64,000 nucleotides of DNA, from assembly GCF_039522585.1 (NCBI RefSeq), contig NZ_BAAADR010000022.1; one strand, 5' to 3'. The notes beneath the pieces were generated by a model. It saw nothing but the letters and a program-made list of their open reading frames with translations. It made no database searches and was not told the origin of the DNA. Positions 37,245 through 46,495 of this stretch are shown here, piece after piece. Position 1 is the stretch's first letter, and every line of letters begins with the position of its first letter. Source of the DNA: Bisbaumannia salifodinae. Lineage in GTDB: Bacteria > Pseudomonadota > Gammaproteobacteria > Pseudomonadales > Halomonadaceae. Position numbers and translations under genes: made by a program.

Positions 37245-39044
37245 ATGGAATCCCCTGCCTTTACCCCTTCCCTTACCACGCCCCTGGAGCACGATGCCTT
37301 CCGCGAGCGGGCGCACCGTCATCTGGCCGTCCTCTATGGCCCACGCGCCGACGAGGTCCACCGGCGCCTGTTGACCCTGCTGGCGCATCGCCCCCCGGCG
37401 ATGCACCGCCGCGAGGCGGGATCGCCGCTATGGAGCGAGCGTGACCAGTGGCTGATCGCCTATGGCGACAGCCTGCTGGACGACGACCGGCCGCCCCTGG
37501 CGGTGCTGGATGAGTTCCTGGAAACGCGGCTGGATGATGCCTTCAGCGGGGTGCATGTGCTGCCCTTCTTCCCCTGGAGCAGCGACGACGGCTTTTCGGT
37601 GATCCACTATCGGGAGGTGGCCCCCCAGTTGGGGGACTGGTCGCATATTCGCCAGTTGGCCGCGACGCATGACCTGGCGGTGGACCTGGTGCTCAACCAT
37701 GTCTCCCGGGAGTCACTGTGGTTCGTCGACTACCTGACCGGCAGCCAGCCGGGGCGCGACTACTTTATCGAGATGGATCCCGACAGCGACCTCTCGGCGG
37801 TGGTACGCCCTCGCAGTACGCCGCTGTTGGTGCCGGTGGCCACCCGCCGCGGCACCCGCCACCTCTGGGCGACCTTCTCCGAGGACCAGATCGACCTGAA
37901 CTTCGCCAACCCCGACGTGCTGCTGGAATTTATCGGCATCCTGCTCTTCTATCTCGCGCAGGGCGCACGGGTCGTGCGTCTCGACGCCATCGCCTACCTG
38001 TGGAAGGAGCTGGGTACCTCCTGCATCCACCTGCCCCAGACCCATGAAGTGGTGCGCCTGCTGCGCGCCGTGGTCGACCATGTGGCGCCCGGCACCCTGC
38101 TGCTTACCGAGACCAATGTGCCCCACCGGGAGAACCTCAGCTACCTGGGTCTTGAACGGCTTTCAGCCGGGGGACTGGAGCGACCGGCCGAGGGGGACGA
38201 GCCCGACGAGGCCCATCTGGTCTACCAGTTCACCCTGCCGCCGCTGCTGCTGCACACCCTGACCGGCGGCGATGCCACCACCCTGGCCAACTGGCTCGAG
38301 AGCCTGCCCGAGCTGCCACCGGGCTGCGGCTACCTGAACTTCACCGCCAGCCACGATGGCATCGGCGTGCGCCCCCTGGAGGGCTGGCTGCCGCCCCACG
38401 AGATCGAGGCGCTGCTGGAACTGATGCACCGCTTCGGCGGCTTCGTCAGCATGCGTCGCCAACCCGATGGCCGCGACAGCCCCTACGAGATCAATATCAC
38501 CTGGTTCGATGCCATGAAGGGCACCCGGCGCGGCGCCGATCCCTGGCAGATGGAGCGCTTCCTGTGCAGCCAGCACCTGATGCTGGCCCTGCGGGGCATC
38601 CCGGCCCTCTACCTGCACTGCCTGACCGGCACCCTCAACGACCTGGAGGGGGTCGAGCGCAGCGGCCGGCTGCGCTCCATCAACCGCCGCCGCTGGCGAC
38701 TCGACGAGCTCGAGGAGCTGCTCGACAGCCGCAACACCCCGACCCGCGAGGTCTTCCTGGCGCTCAAGCGCCGCCTGGCGGTGCGACGCCGGGAACCCTG
38801 CTTTCACCCGGACGCCCCCCAGCGGGTGCTGCCCGCCCCGCCACAGCTGCTGGTGCTCCAGCGCGGTCCCTTGGCCGACGGACGCCGCCTGCTGGCGATC
38901 CATAACGTCACCGACAAGCGCCAGCCGCTGGCCCTGGCGGCGCTGGCGGAAGGCGACTGGTACGACCTGCTGGAGGAGGCGCCCTGGGCGCCGATGGAGA
39001 GCCTGGCGCCCTACCGCAGCCTGTGGCTGGCGGAGAAGCCGTAA
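37245..39044 (+). CDS. GH13_18 sugar phosphorylase, probably glucosylglycerate phosphorylase
   Basis: The 599-residue protein belongs to the sucrose-phosphorylase branch of GH13. The catalytic nucleophile is Asp247 in VVRLDAIAYLWKE, the acid/base is Glu289 in LLLTETNVPH and the transition-state Asp371 lies in NFTASHDGIG. VHVLPFFPWSSDDGFSVIHY (103-122) is the conserved first barrel region. Family members split sucrose, glucosylglycerol or glucosylglycerate with phosphate to give glucose 1-phosphate. The adjacent convergent genes make glucosylglycerate, so that substrate is the most likely. The acceptor-loop residues that settle specificity were not assigned. Confidence 0.85.
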   Translation: MESPAFTPSLTTPLEHDAFRERAHRHLAVLYGPRADEVHRRLLTLLAHRPPAMHRREAGSPLWSERDQWLIAYGDSLLDDDRPPLAVLDEFLETRLDDAFSGVHVLPFFPWSSDDGFSVIHYREVAPQLGDWSHIRQLAATHDLAVDLVLNHVSRESLWFVDYLTGSQPGRDYFIEMDPDSDLSAVVRPRSTPLLVPVATRRGTRHLWATFSEDQIDLNFANPDVLLEFIGILLFYLAQGARVVRLDAIAYLWKELGTSCIHLPQTHEVVRLLRAVVDHVAPGTLLLTETNVPHRENLSYLGLERLSAGGLERPAEGDEPDEAHLVYQFTLPPLLLHTLTGGDATTLANWLESLPELPPGCGYLNFTASHDGIGVRPLEGWLPPHEIEALLELMHRFGGFVSMRRQPDGRDSPYEINITWFDAMKGTRRGADPWQMERFLCSQHLMLALRGIPALYLHCLTGTLNDLEGVERSGRLRSINRRRWRLDELEELLDSRNTPTREVFLALKRRLAVRRREPCFHPDAPQRVLPAPPQLLVLQRGPLADGRRLLAIHNVTDKRQPLALAALAEGDWYDLLEEAPWAPMESLAPYRSLWLAEKP

Positions 39045-40265
39045 TCACACCTCCCCGGCATTATCGGCCTCCACGGCGGCGTGGAGCCGCGCCGGCAGGT
39101 CGGGAATGGCCGCCCGTACGCGATTCCAGCTGGGGATAAAGGGGCGCTCCCGGGGATTGTCGAGGAAGGCGCTGCCGGCCTCGAGCAGGTTGGCGGCGAA
39201 CAGCTCCACCGCGCGCTCCTCGGCATGGCGGTCGAGACGCAGGCCGTTCATCTCGGCGTCGTGGGCATAGGCCTCGATCAGGTCCAGGGCCAGCCGGTAG
39301 TAGGTGGCCTTGATCGTACGGAAGCCCTCGGCGCTGAAGGTCACCCCCTGGGTCGCCAGCTTGCGGTAGAGCGCCTTGGCGATATCCAGGCTCATGCGGT
39401 TGAGACCGGCGGAGGCGTCCGCCTCGGAGACCGGCTGATGCTTGTGGTCGTAGGCGTCGGCCAGGTCCACCTGGCAGAGGCGCTTGGTGGAGTGATTGCG
39501 GTGCAGCTCGGAGAGCACGCCGATCTCCAGCCCCCAGTCGGCGGGGATACGCAGGGAGTCGAGCACCTCGGCGCGCATGGCGAACTCGCCGGAGAGCGGG
39601 TAGCGATAGCTGTCCAGGTACTCCAGGTAGGGCAAGGGGCCATGGATCCGCTTGAGGGCGCGCAGCAGCGGGGTGACCAGCAGTCGCGATACCCGGCCGT
39701 TGAGCTTGCCCTCGGCGAGGCGGGGGTAGTACCCCTTGCAGAACTCGTAGTTGAAGTGGGGGTGCGCCACCGGGTAGAACAGGCGTGCCAGTAGCCCGCG
39801 ATCATAGGTGAGGATATCGCAATCGTGCAGCCCCACCACGGCGCCACGGCCCGAGGCCTGCACGAAGCCGCTGCAGAACCACACATTGCGCCCCTTGCCG
39901 GGCAAGCGGGGCGACAGCCCCTGGGCCTCCAGCTCGGCGTCCAGGGCGCCTAGCCGCGGGCCGTCGTTCCACAGGATTCGATGGGGCTGGGGCAGGCGCG
40001 AGAAGAACTCCCGGGCATGCCGGAACTGCTCGCGATCGGCCCGATCCAGGCCGATCACCACCTCGGCCAGGTAGGGTACCCGGGCGAGCTCCTCGACGAT
40101 CGCCGCCAGCGCCGGCCCCTCCAGCTCGGAGTAGAGGGATGGCAGGATCAGGCTCATCGGCCGGCGCCGGGAGAAATCGGCCAGCTCGGCCTCCAGCGCC
40201 GCCACCGGGCGGCGGGTCAGGTTATGGAAGTCGGTGACGATGCCATTCTGGTAGAAGTCGCTCAT
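39045..40265 (-). CDS. gpgS: glucosyl-3-phosphoglycerate synthase (GT81)
   Basis: This glycosyltransferase joins a nucleotide-activated glucose to 3-phosphoglycerate, the first step of glucosylglycerate synthesis. ATG 40265 was chosen, giving 406 residues and a four-base overlap with the phosphatase stop. Visible features are MSLILPSLYSELEGPAL (nucleotide-sugar region), VVIGLDRADREQF and a DXD-type metal motif D148-C-D150 in VGLHDCDILTYDR. GDP- or UDP-glucose specificity is not clear. It is the second gene of a phosphatase-synthase operon and stops one base away from the convergent phosphorylase stop. Confidence 0.88.
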   Translation of the reverse strand: MSDFYQNGIVTDFHNLTRRPVAALEAELADFSRRRPMSLILPSLYSELEGPALAAIVEELARVPYLAEVVIGLDRADREQFRHAREFFSRLPQPHRILWNDGPRLGALDAELEAQGLSPRLPGKGRNVWFCSGFVQASGRGAVVGLHDCDILTYDRGLLARLFYPVAHPHFNYEFCKGYYPRLAEGKLNGRVSRLLVTPLLRALKRIHGPLPYLEYLDSYRYPLSGEFAMRAEVLDSLRIPADWGLEIGVLSELHRNHSTKRLCQVDLADAYDHKHQPVSEADASAGLNRMSLDIAKALYRKLATQGVTFSAEGFRTIKATYYRLALDLIEAYAHDAEMNGLRLDRHAEERAVELFAANLLEAGSAFLDNPRERPFIPSWNRVRAAIPDLPARLHAAVEADNAGEV

Positions 40266-41161
40266 GCCATCGCCTCCCCTTGCCCGGCCGGGTTGCTCAG
40301 GGCCGACTCGCCCCGGTGTCCGTCTCGCCCCCACCAGTGGGCCACCCCCTCGGCCCAGCCGGCGGGCCCGGCAACACGACTGCGATAGAGGGCCGGCTGG
40401 GCGGGGGCGACCGGCTGATCATGGTGGCCACGGATCAGTACCGCCTGGTCCACCGCCTCGAGCATGGGAATGTCATTGGGCCCGTCGCCCAGCGCCAGGG
40501 TCAGGGGTCGATGCCCCCTCAGGGCGGTATAGCGCCGCACCAGCCAGCGCACCGCCTCGCCCTTGTGACAGGCGCCCGTCACATGCCAGAAGCGCCCGCC
40601 GCGCACCAGCCTCAGGCCATCGCCGGCGAGGCCGTCGCGCAGGGCCTCGAGGCCGGCCTCGCCGCCTTGCCAGAGCAGCGGCTCGCTGCCCTCGCGCCGC
40701 CGCGCCAGCCGCGCCTCGGGTTCGCTGAGCCCGGTGCAGGCCACCAGCTCGTCGAGGGGCAGCTCGCTCAGGGGGGTAAAACGCGCGTCCAGGCGATGCC
40801 GCCAGATCGCCAGCCGCTGGCGGATAAAGCCGATATCCACCCCCAGCGACTTGATCACCAGGCCATCCGGGTCCGGGTCGCGCTCCAGGCGCGCATGGCA
40901 CCAGGCGGGAGGCAGGCCCACCAGGGCCCCATTCTCGGCCACGAAGGGGGCCTCCGAGAGCCCCAGGGCACGGCGCAGCGGCAACAGCTCGTGGCGGGTC
41001 TTGCTGGTCACCGGGATCACCGGTATGCCCAGTTGCTTGAGCCGCGTCAGCCAGGGGCGGGCCGGCGACCAGTCATAGTCGTGATGATCGAGCAGCGAGC
41101 CATCCAGGTCGGTGAATAGCAGCCGAGACGGCGTATCCGGGAGAAAACGAATGGAGGACAT
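40262..41161 (-). CDS. HAD-IIB phosphatase, probable glucosyl-3-phosphoglycerate phosphatase
   Basis: The 299-residue protein is a HAD superfamily IIB (Cof-type) phosphatase with motif I LFTDLDGSLLD (Asp18 nucleophile, Asp20), motif II PVTSKT near 50 and motif IV LALGDGPNDIPML at 222-234. It resembles mannosyl-3-phosphoglycerate phosphatases. With gpgS overlapping its 3' end, it should dephosphorylate glucosyl-3-phosphoglycerate to glucosylglycerate, a compatible solute of salt- and nitrogen-stressed bacteria. ATG 41161 follows an AGGTG; the frame extends to 41401 without family-like sequence. Confidence 0.85.
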   Translation of the reverse strand: MSSIRFLPDTPSRLLFTDLDGSLLDHHDYDWSPARPWLTRLKQLGIPVIPVTSKTRHELLPLRRALGLSEAPFVAENGALVGLPPAWCHARLERDPDPDGLVIKSLGVDIGFIRQRLAIWRHRLDARFTPLSELPLDELVACTGLSEPEARLARRREGSEPLLWQGGEAGLEALRDGLAGDGLRLVRGGRFWHVTGACHKGEAVRWLVRRYTALRGHRPLTLALGDGPNDIPMLEAVDQAVLIRGHHDQPVAPAQPALYRSRVAGPAGWAEGVAHWWGRDGHRGESALSNPAGQGEAMA

Positions 41162-41310
41162 GGCGACACCTGCATGGCAAGGATAGGGTTTACCCTGCAG
41201 GGCCCGTGCCAACCTCCCTTGTCCGGCCCCGCAACCCAAGTCCCTGGGGGACTTTCCGCCCCTCCCCGGCCACCGCGGCCTTGCACCAGGATGGTGCTTC
41301 AGAAACGACG

Positions 41311-41335
41311 ACGCCCCCGCCGAGGGCGGGGGCGT
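41311..41335 (-). terminator. terminator hairpin after the outer-membrane barrel gene
   Basis: Eleven-base arms ACGCCCCCGCC and GGCGGGGGCGT enclose a three-base loop, 20 bases downstream of the barrel gene stop. On the minus strand the tail is only mildly T-rich (TCGTCGTTTCT). Confidence 0.7.
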
Positions 41336-41354
41336 CAGTCGTGGCAGACAAGGG

Positions 41355-41885
41355 TTAGAACTGGTAACGCAGCCCGACGCTGGCGGCATCGACATTGGCA
41401 TCGGACTTGTCGAGGTAACGAATATAATCGGCCCCTACGGAAAGGTTGGGCGCGACTTCGAATTCGGCACCGGCCCCATAGGAGAAGCCATCATCCCGGG
41501 CACTGCCGCCCGGCGAGAAATCGAAATCCACCTCGGAGTAGCCCAGCAGGCCATAGAGCCGGAACTCCTGGGAGATCGGCAGGATGCCCTTGGCGAAGCC
41601 GCCGACCAGATAGTCGAGCTCGGCCTCGACACCCTGCACGGTATCGGAGCCTCCGGTCCCCAGGTGGCCCTCGACGGCGAAGTAGTCGTTCAACTGAACG
41701 CCGCCCCGCAGACGCAGGCCCACGTCATTGGCCGAGGAAGCTCCCTTGGGGTCGAGGTCCCAGAACATGGCATCGCCCCCCACGTATCCCTGGGGATAGA
41801 AGCCATGCTGATTGGCCTGAGCCGTGGTAGCGAAGGCCCCTACCGCCAGCAGGGCGGCGGCAGATGCGGCAACAAGAAATCTCAT
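41355..41885 (-). CDS. outer-membrane beta-barrel protein (OmpA/OmpW-like porin family)
   Basis: The 176-residue precursor starts at ATG 41885 with GGAGG nine bases upstream. The signal peptide MRFLVAASAAALLAVGAFATTAQA is cleaved after AQA. The mature part has alternating amphipathic strands such as GYVGGDAMFWDL, LRLRGGVQLNDYFAVEGHLG and FRLYGLLGYSEVDFDF. It ends SVGLRYQF, with a terminal phenylalanine for BAM recognition. It is an eight-stranded barrel of the 'porin family / OmpA-like transmembrane' type. No ligand or pore role can be assigned. Confidence 0.85.
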   Translation of the reverse strand: MRFLVAASAAALLAVGAFATTAQANQHGFYPQGYVGGDAMFWDLDPKGASSANDVGLRLRGGVQLNDYFAVEGHLGTGGSDTVQGVEAELDYLVGGFAKGILPISQEFRLYGLLGYSEVDFDFSPGGSARDDGFSYGAGAEFEVAPNLSVGADYIRYLDKSDANVDAASVGLRYQF

Positions 41886-42092
41886 GACTACCTCCATTAA
41901 AGAACAGTGTTTTTTAACACCTCTTGGAGTGTGGGCCCGGAGCTTCCCTGGCGCAAATGAAATGTTTTCAGGCATCGCTCACCCGACCGGAGCCAGACTC
42001 TCTTTCCCGGCTTGCCTGGTGGTCTGCACTGGCCGTTAGCCAAGTGAGCGAATATCCTTGCTAGCAGTTTCCCGACAACTCAGGAGAAAACG

Positions 42093-43214
42093 ATGTCCGG
42101 CCTGCTGCCCGATGTGGATCCCGATGGTCTGCTGGAATACTCGGTGGTCTACACCGACCGTGCTCTCAACCATATGTCCCGCGCCTTCCAGGCGGTGATG
42201 ACCGACCTCTCCGCCACCCTCAAGCGGGTCTATGGCGCCGAGGTGGCGGTGATCGTGCCGGGGAGCGGCACCTTCGGCATGGAGTCGGTGGCCCGCCAGT
42301 TCGCCACCGACCAGGCGGTGATGGTGATCCGCAACGGCTGGTTCAGCTACCGCTGGAGCCAGATCTTCGCCATGGGCGATATCCCCTCCCGAGAGCTGGT
42401 GCACCAGGCCCGCCGCCAGGGTCAAGGCGCCCAGGTGCCCTTCGCGCCGGCGCCCATCGAGGAGGTGGAGGCCAGCATCGCCGCCGAACGCCCGGCGCTG
42501 GTCTTCGCCCCCCACGTGGAGACCGCCTCCGGCATGCTGCTGCCGGACGACTACCTCAAGCGCCTGGCCGATGCGGTGCATGGGGTAGGCGGCCTGCTGG
42601 TGCTGGACTGCATCGCCTCCGGTACCCTCTGGGTGGATATGCGAGCCACCGGCGTGGACGTGCTGATCAGCGCCCCCCAGAAGGGCTGGAGCGGCACCCC
42701 CTGCTGCGCCATGGTGATGCTCTCCGAGCGCGGCCGCGAGCGCCTGGAAGCCACCATCAGCAGCAGCTTCGCCATGGACCTGGGCAAGTGGCACGCCATC
42801 ATGCAGGCCTATGAACAGGGCGGCCATGCCTACCACGCCACCCTGCCCACCGATGGCCTGCGTCGCCTGCGCGATATCATGGAGGAGACCGAGCGGGTCG
42901 GCTTCGCGCGGGTGCGCGATGCCCAATGGGAGCTGGGTCGCCGGGTGCGTGAACTGCTGGCCACTCGGGGCTTCGCCAGCGTGGCCGCCGAGGGCTTCGC
43001 CGCCCCCGGGGTGGTGGTGAGCTATACCGAGGATGCCGGCATCGCCGCCAAGTTCATGGCCGCCGGCCTGCAGGTGGCCGCCGGGGTGCCCCTCCAGTGC
43101 GACGAAGGGGATGACTTCCAGACCTTCCGCATCGGCCTGTTCGGCCTCGACAAGCTGCTCGACGTGGAGCGCAGCGTCACCACCCTGGCCGCGGCCCTGG
43201 AACGACTGGACTGA
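42093..43214 (+). CDS. class V aminotransferase (alanine-glyoxylate type)
   Basis: The 373-residue PLP enzyme has VIVPGSGTFGMESVARQF (cofactor phosphate region), LVLDCIASGTLWVDM (the Asp that pairs with the PLP ring) and VLISAPQKGWSGTP (Lys of the internal aldimine). GLP-like and FRIGLFG segments near the C-terminus fit alanine-glyoxylate or serine-pyruvate aminotransferases. CAGGAG lies seven bases before the ATG. It stands alone, divergent from the barrel gene and convergent with the CBS-BON gene. Confidence 0.88.
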   Translation: MSGLLPDVDPDGLLEYSVVYTDRALNHMSRAFQAVMTDLSATLKRVYGAEVAVIVPGSGTFGMESVARQFATDQAVMVIRNGWFSYRWSQIFAMGDIPSRELVHQARRQGQGAQVPFAPAPIEEVEASIAAERPALVFAPHVETASGMLLPDDYLKRLADAVHGVGGLLVLDCIASGTLWVDMRATGVDVLISAPQKGWSGTPCCAMVMLSERGRERLEATISSSFAMDLGKWHAIMQAYEQGGHAYHATLPTDGLRRLRDIMEETERVGFARVRDAQWELGRRVRELLATRGFASVAAEGFAAPGVVVSYTEDAGIAAKFMAAGLQVAAGVPLQCDEGDDFQTFRIGLFGLDKLLDVERSVTTLAAALERLD

Positions 43215-43236
43215 TCGCCCTCTTCCGCGCCGGAAC

Positions 43237-43273
43237 ACGACGAAGGGGTGGCCCATGGCCACCCCTTCGTCGT
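43237..43273. terminator. bidirectional terminator with 16-bp perfect stem
   Basis: Arms ACGACGAAGGGGTGGC and its exact complement enclose a five-base loop between the convergent aminotransferase and CBS-BON genes. T-runs on either side are weak, but the stem is very stable. Confidence 0.8.
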
Positions 43274-43290
43274 CTCGGCAAGCGGACCGG

Positions 43291-43971
43291 TCACACGCGG
43301 CCCATGCCCTGGGGCAGCATGCCCAGGTTGTTCTCCACCCGCTTGACGCCGGGGATGTCTTCCGCCGCCACCTGGGCCGCCTTGCGCTGCTCATTGCTGT
43401 CCACCAGGCCCCATAGCTGCACCTCGCCCTGCACCACGATGACATTGATCTGGCCCAGGCCCAGGGTCTCTTCCAGCTCCTTGTGGAGGCGATCGCGGAT
43501 GGCCCGATCGTCCACGGTGGCGCCCTCCTCCAGCCCCGCCACCGAGAAGCCCCGCAGCAGGTTGGCACGGCTGACGATGCCCAGCAGGCGCCCATCCTCG
43601 GTGACCGGCACGCGCTTGATGCGATGCTTCTCCAGCAGCCGGGCGATATCGTCGATGGGCATGTCGCCGGCGACCTCGATCACCGGCGAGGTCATCACCT
43701 GCTCGGCGGTGCGGCCGTGGGACTTGATATAGTCCAGCGGGCTCGCCGGCGTCTCGAACAGGGCTCGCAGCCAGTGGCGGGGGCGCTCGCCACTGCCCTC
43801 GATACGACGCAACAGGTCGCCCTCGCTGACGATGCCCAGGACCCGGTTGTCGCCATCCACCACCGGCACCGCGCTGATATGATTCTCCAGCAGCAACCGC
43901 GCCACCTCCTGCACCTGAGTGTCCGGGGCGACGGTGATGACATTGGGCGTCATGATATCCACGGCTTGCAT
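43291..43971 (-). CDS. CBS-pair and BON-domain protein
   Basis: Two CBS modules cover residues about 5-60 (MTPNVITVAPDTQVQEVARLLLENHISAVPVVD) and 92-147 (VMTSPVIEVAGDMPIDDIARLLEKHRIKRVPV). A BON domain (about 155-222) follows with IRDRLHKELEETLGLGQINVIVVQGEVQLWG and AAEDIPGVKRVENNL. CBS pairs sense adenine nucleotides, and BON domains often bind membranes. Such three-part proteins are widespread, but their output is unknown. It is divergent from the methyltransferase gene at 44209. Confidence 0.92.
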   Translation of the reverse strand: MQAVDIMTPNVITVAPDTQVQEVARLLLENHISAVPVVDGDNRVLGIVSEGDLLRRIEGSGERPRHWLRALFETPASPLDYIKSHGRTAEQVMTSPVIEVAGDMPIDDIARLLEKHRIKRVPVTEDGRLLGIVSRANLLRGFSVAGLEEGATVDDRAIRDRLHKELEETLGLGQINVIVVQGEVQLWGLVDSNEQRKAAQVAAEDIPGVKRVENNLGMLPQGMGRV

Positions 43972-44208
43972 AGCATTCCCTCGTTGGCCAGTGCCCGGGA
44001 GACCAGGGGCGGCCCCCGCGGCCTCGTTATTCTCTGAATGTAGCAGAGCGGCGACTGGCCAGACTTGATCCAGGACAAGACGGCCGACGCCTCGGGGCCC
44101 GAGACGCGGTGGATCGGCGCCACAGGCCTGGATTTCACGGCGGATCGGCGCTAATTCCGCCGGGCTGCTAGAGTGGAGTCATACCCGCCCATCGCAGGAG
44201 AGACGCCC

Positions 44209-44811
44209 ATGACGGTGCCCGACCGCCCCAGTCGCGTGCTAGCCCCTTCACGACGTGCCCAGCTCTCGCTGTTCGCCAGGAACTTCTTCAAACATCCCCG
44301 CATGCTGGGCTCCATCATCCCCAGTTCCCCCTTTCTGGTACGGCGCCTCCTCGATCAAGTGGGCTGGGAAGAGGCTCGGGTGGTGGTGGAGTACGGCCCC
44401 GGCGTGGGTACCATTACCCGGGAGATCCTGGCTCGGCTGGCCCCGGACGCCACCCTGCTGGCCCTGGAGACCAACCCGGATTTCGTTGCCTACCTGGGCG
44501 ACTCGCTCCCCGACCCCCGCCTGCAGGTGGTGGCCGGCTCCGCCGAGACCATCCAGGCGGAGCTGAGCCGACTGGGCCTGCCGCCGGCGGACTATATCGT
44601 CGCCGGCATTCCCTTCAGCACCATGCCCGCCGACTGCCGCCAACGTATCCTCAGCGACAGCCGCGAGGCGCTGGCCGACGACGGGGCCATGCTGATCTAC
44701 CAGTTCTCCCCCAAGGTGGGCGGCGACCTGAGGCGTCTCTTCTCGCAGGTAGAGAAGGGCTTCGAGCCGCTCAATATCCTGCCGGCCCATCTCTATACCT
44801 GCCACCGCTGA
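44209..44811 (+). CDS. small SAM methyltransferase, phospholipid N-methyltransferase-like
   Basis: The 200-residue protein has FARNFFKHPRMLGSIIPSSPFLVRRLLDQV at the N-terminus, motif I VVEYGPGVGTITREIL, VVAGSAETIQAEL and DYIVAGIPFSTMP (motif IV). This layout is shared by PmtA-like phospholipid methyltransferases and KsgA-like dimethyltransferases; the length and N-terminus favour the former group. GGAGAG lies six bases before ATG 44209; an in-frame ATG at 44173 has no binding site. Substrate not proven. Confidence 0.8.
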   Translation: MTVPDRPSRVLAPSRRAQLSLFARNFFKHPRMLGSIIPSSPFLVRRLLDQVGWEEARVVVEYGPGVGTITREILARLAPDATLLALETNPDFVAYLGDSLPDPRLQVVAGSAETIQAELSRLGLPPADYIVAGIPFSTMPADCRQRILSDSREALADDGAMLIYQFSPKVGGDLRRLFSQVEKGFEPLNILPAHLYTCHR

Positions 44812-44850
44812 CCGCGTCCCGCCGGGAGGGCTCCCGGCGGGACGCGGCGC

Positions 44851-45429
44851 TCAGGCGGCCTGCTCGCCCTTGGCCTTGGCGATATGGGTGGCGATGGCAT
44901 CCATCAGGGTCGGCGACAGGCAGTCGTAGGGCTCCAGATTGAGCTGGCGCAGGCGCTCGCGGATCACCGGCATGCGCCCCGGGTCGACCCCCGATTCGAT
45001 GATCGACGAGACGAAGGCGGCGAAGCCCGGCGGTGCCCAGCCGCCGTGGTGGGAGAGTTCCGGGTGGATAAAGTCGAGGCCATAGAAGGGGTGATCCTTC
45101 TGCTCGATGCGCCCGAACAGGTGCACCCCGCAACCGGTGCAGGCATGGCGGCGAATCACCGCCTTGCGGTCGAGGATCTCGAGCTTCTCCGCATGCGCGA
45201 TGACATGCACGCTGGCCCGGGGTACCACCGCCACCTGGGAGAACAGGGCCCCCTCCGGCTTCCAGCACTTGGTGCAACCGCACAGGTGGTTATGCTGGCA
45301 CTGCTCATGGATGGCCACCACCACCTGGTTCTCCTCGCAGTGGCACACCAGGGTGCCCCCCTCGAAGTCCGGATCGGCCGGCGCGATGCCGTTATCCACC
45401 GCCGGATGCAGCTTGACGGTATCGTTCAT
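44851..45429 (-). CDS. gfa: S-(hydroxymethyl)glutathione synthase (formaldehyde-activating enzyme Gfa)
   Basis: Gfa promotes the joining of formaldehyde to glutathione, the first step of glutathione-dependent formaldehyde oxidation. The 192-residue protein has the structural and catalytic zinc-cysteine pattern: CHCEENQVVVAI, then CQHNHLCGCTKCW, and later CTGCGVHLFGR. The C-terminal TLMDAIATHIAKAKGEQAA is usual for this type. ATG 45429 has GGAGG upstream. No formaldehyde dehydrogenase gene lies next to it. Confidence 0.92.
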   Translation of the reverse strand: MNDTVKLHPAVDNGIAPADPDFEGGTLVCHCEENQVVVAIHEQCQHNHLCGCTKCWKPEGALFSQVAVVPRASVHVIAHAEKLEILDRKAVIRRHACTGCGVHLFGRIEQKDHPFYGLDFIHPELSHHGGWAPPGFAAFVSSIIESGVDPGRMPVIRERLRQLNLEPYDCLSPTLMDAIATHIAKAKGEQAA

Positions 45430-45484
45430 GGTGACGCCTCCTCTAAGGGATCCCGGAAGGCGAAACCTTCCGGCGCGACACCTC

Positions 45485-46492
45485 TCAGTGTAGATCCGTC
45501 GGCGGCCCACACACCGAGTCGCGAATCACCCGCTGCGGCGGGATCCGCACATGCTCGATGACCGCTGCCTTGGCGGCGATGGCCGCCGTCAACAGCCGGC
45601 AGGCCTCGCGACACAGGAGGGCGGTCTGCTGACTCAAGGTGGTCAGCGAGGGGGTGAGGAGGCGGGCGATCTCGATATCGTCGTAGCCGATGATCGACAG
45701 CGTCTCGGGGACGCGCAGGCCGCGTCGCGTCGCCTCGCCGATGGCCCCCAGGGCCAGCAGGTCATTGAAGGCGAACAGCGCCGTGGGGCGCCGCGGGCCG
45801 GCAGTCAGCGCCTGGATGGCGGCCTCGCCGCCACTCACCTCGAGGTTGCCGGCATAGACCCAGGCCGGCTCGACCTCGAGCCCCGCCTCCTCCAGGGCGC
45901 GCCGAAAGCCCCGATAGCGCTGCCGGGACTGGTAGTGGTCGGCGGGGCCGGTGATGCAACCGATGTCTCGATGGCCCTGCTCGATCAGGTAGCGGGTGGC
46001 CAGGTAGCCGCCCTGCTCGGAGTCATCGACGACGCTGGCCAGTTCCGGGGCCTCGTTGTCCATCAGCACCACCGGGAAGGGGCAGGCGGTCAGCAGCGCC
46101 AGGAACTCCTCGGAGATCACCGACTCCAGCACCAGCAGGCCATCGATACGCTTGCCCTTGAGGGTGCGGATATAGCTGCGCTGCCTGTCGATATCGCGCC
46201 CGGAGTTGCATAGCATCAGGTTGAAGCCCGCCGCATAGAGGGCCGCCTCCACCCCGGAGACCACCTCGGCGAAGTAGGGGTTGGTGGAGCTGGTGACGAT
46301 CATCCCGATGGTGTGGGTGACGTTCTTCTTCAGCGACTGCGCCGAGCTGCTGGGGGTGTAATCGAGGCGCTCGATCGCCGCCATCACCCGGGCCCGGGTC
46401 TCCGGCTTGACGAAGCGGGTACCGTTCACCACATGGGAGACGGTGGAGACCGAGACCCCCGCCGCCTTCGCCACATCGCTAATCGTCACCAT
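45485..46492 (-). CDS. LacI-family repressor, RbsR/PurR-like
   Basis: The 335-residue protein has the LacI helix-turn-helix ISDVAKAAGVSVSTVSHVVNGTRFVKPETRARV at the N-terminus and hinge helix YTPSSSAQSLKKN near 46-58. The periplasmic-binding effector domain includes IGMIVTSSTNPYFAEVVSGVE and TALFAFNDLLALGAI. Position divergent from the nucleoside and ribose operon, with a LacI-type palindrome between them, makes it the local repressor. Ribose or a nucleoside is the likely inducer. ATG 46492 is the second of two consecutive start codons. Confidence 0.9.
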   Translation of the reverse strand: MVTISDVAKAAGVSVSTVSHVVNGTRFVKPETRARVMAAIERLDYTPSSSAQSLKKNVTHTIGMIVTSSTNPYFAEVVSGVEAALYAAGFNLMLCNSGRDIDRQRSYIRTLKGKRIDGLLVLESVISEEFLALLTACPFPVVLMDNEAPELASVVDDSEQGGYLATRYLIEQGHRDIGCITGPADHYQSRQRYRGFRRALEEAGLEVEPAWVYAGNLEVSGGEAAIQALTAGPRRPTALFAFNDLLALGAIGEATRRGLRVPETLSIIGYDDIEIARLLTPSLTTLSQQTALLCREACRLLTAAIAAKAAVIEHVRIPPQRVIRDSVCGPPTDLH

Positions 46493-46495
46493 CAT

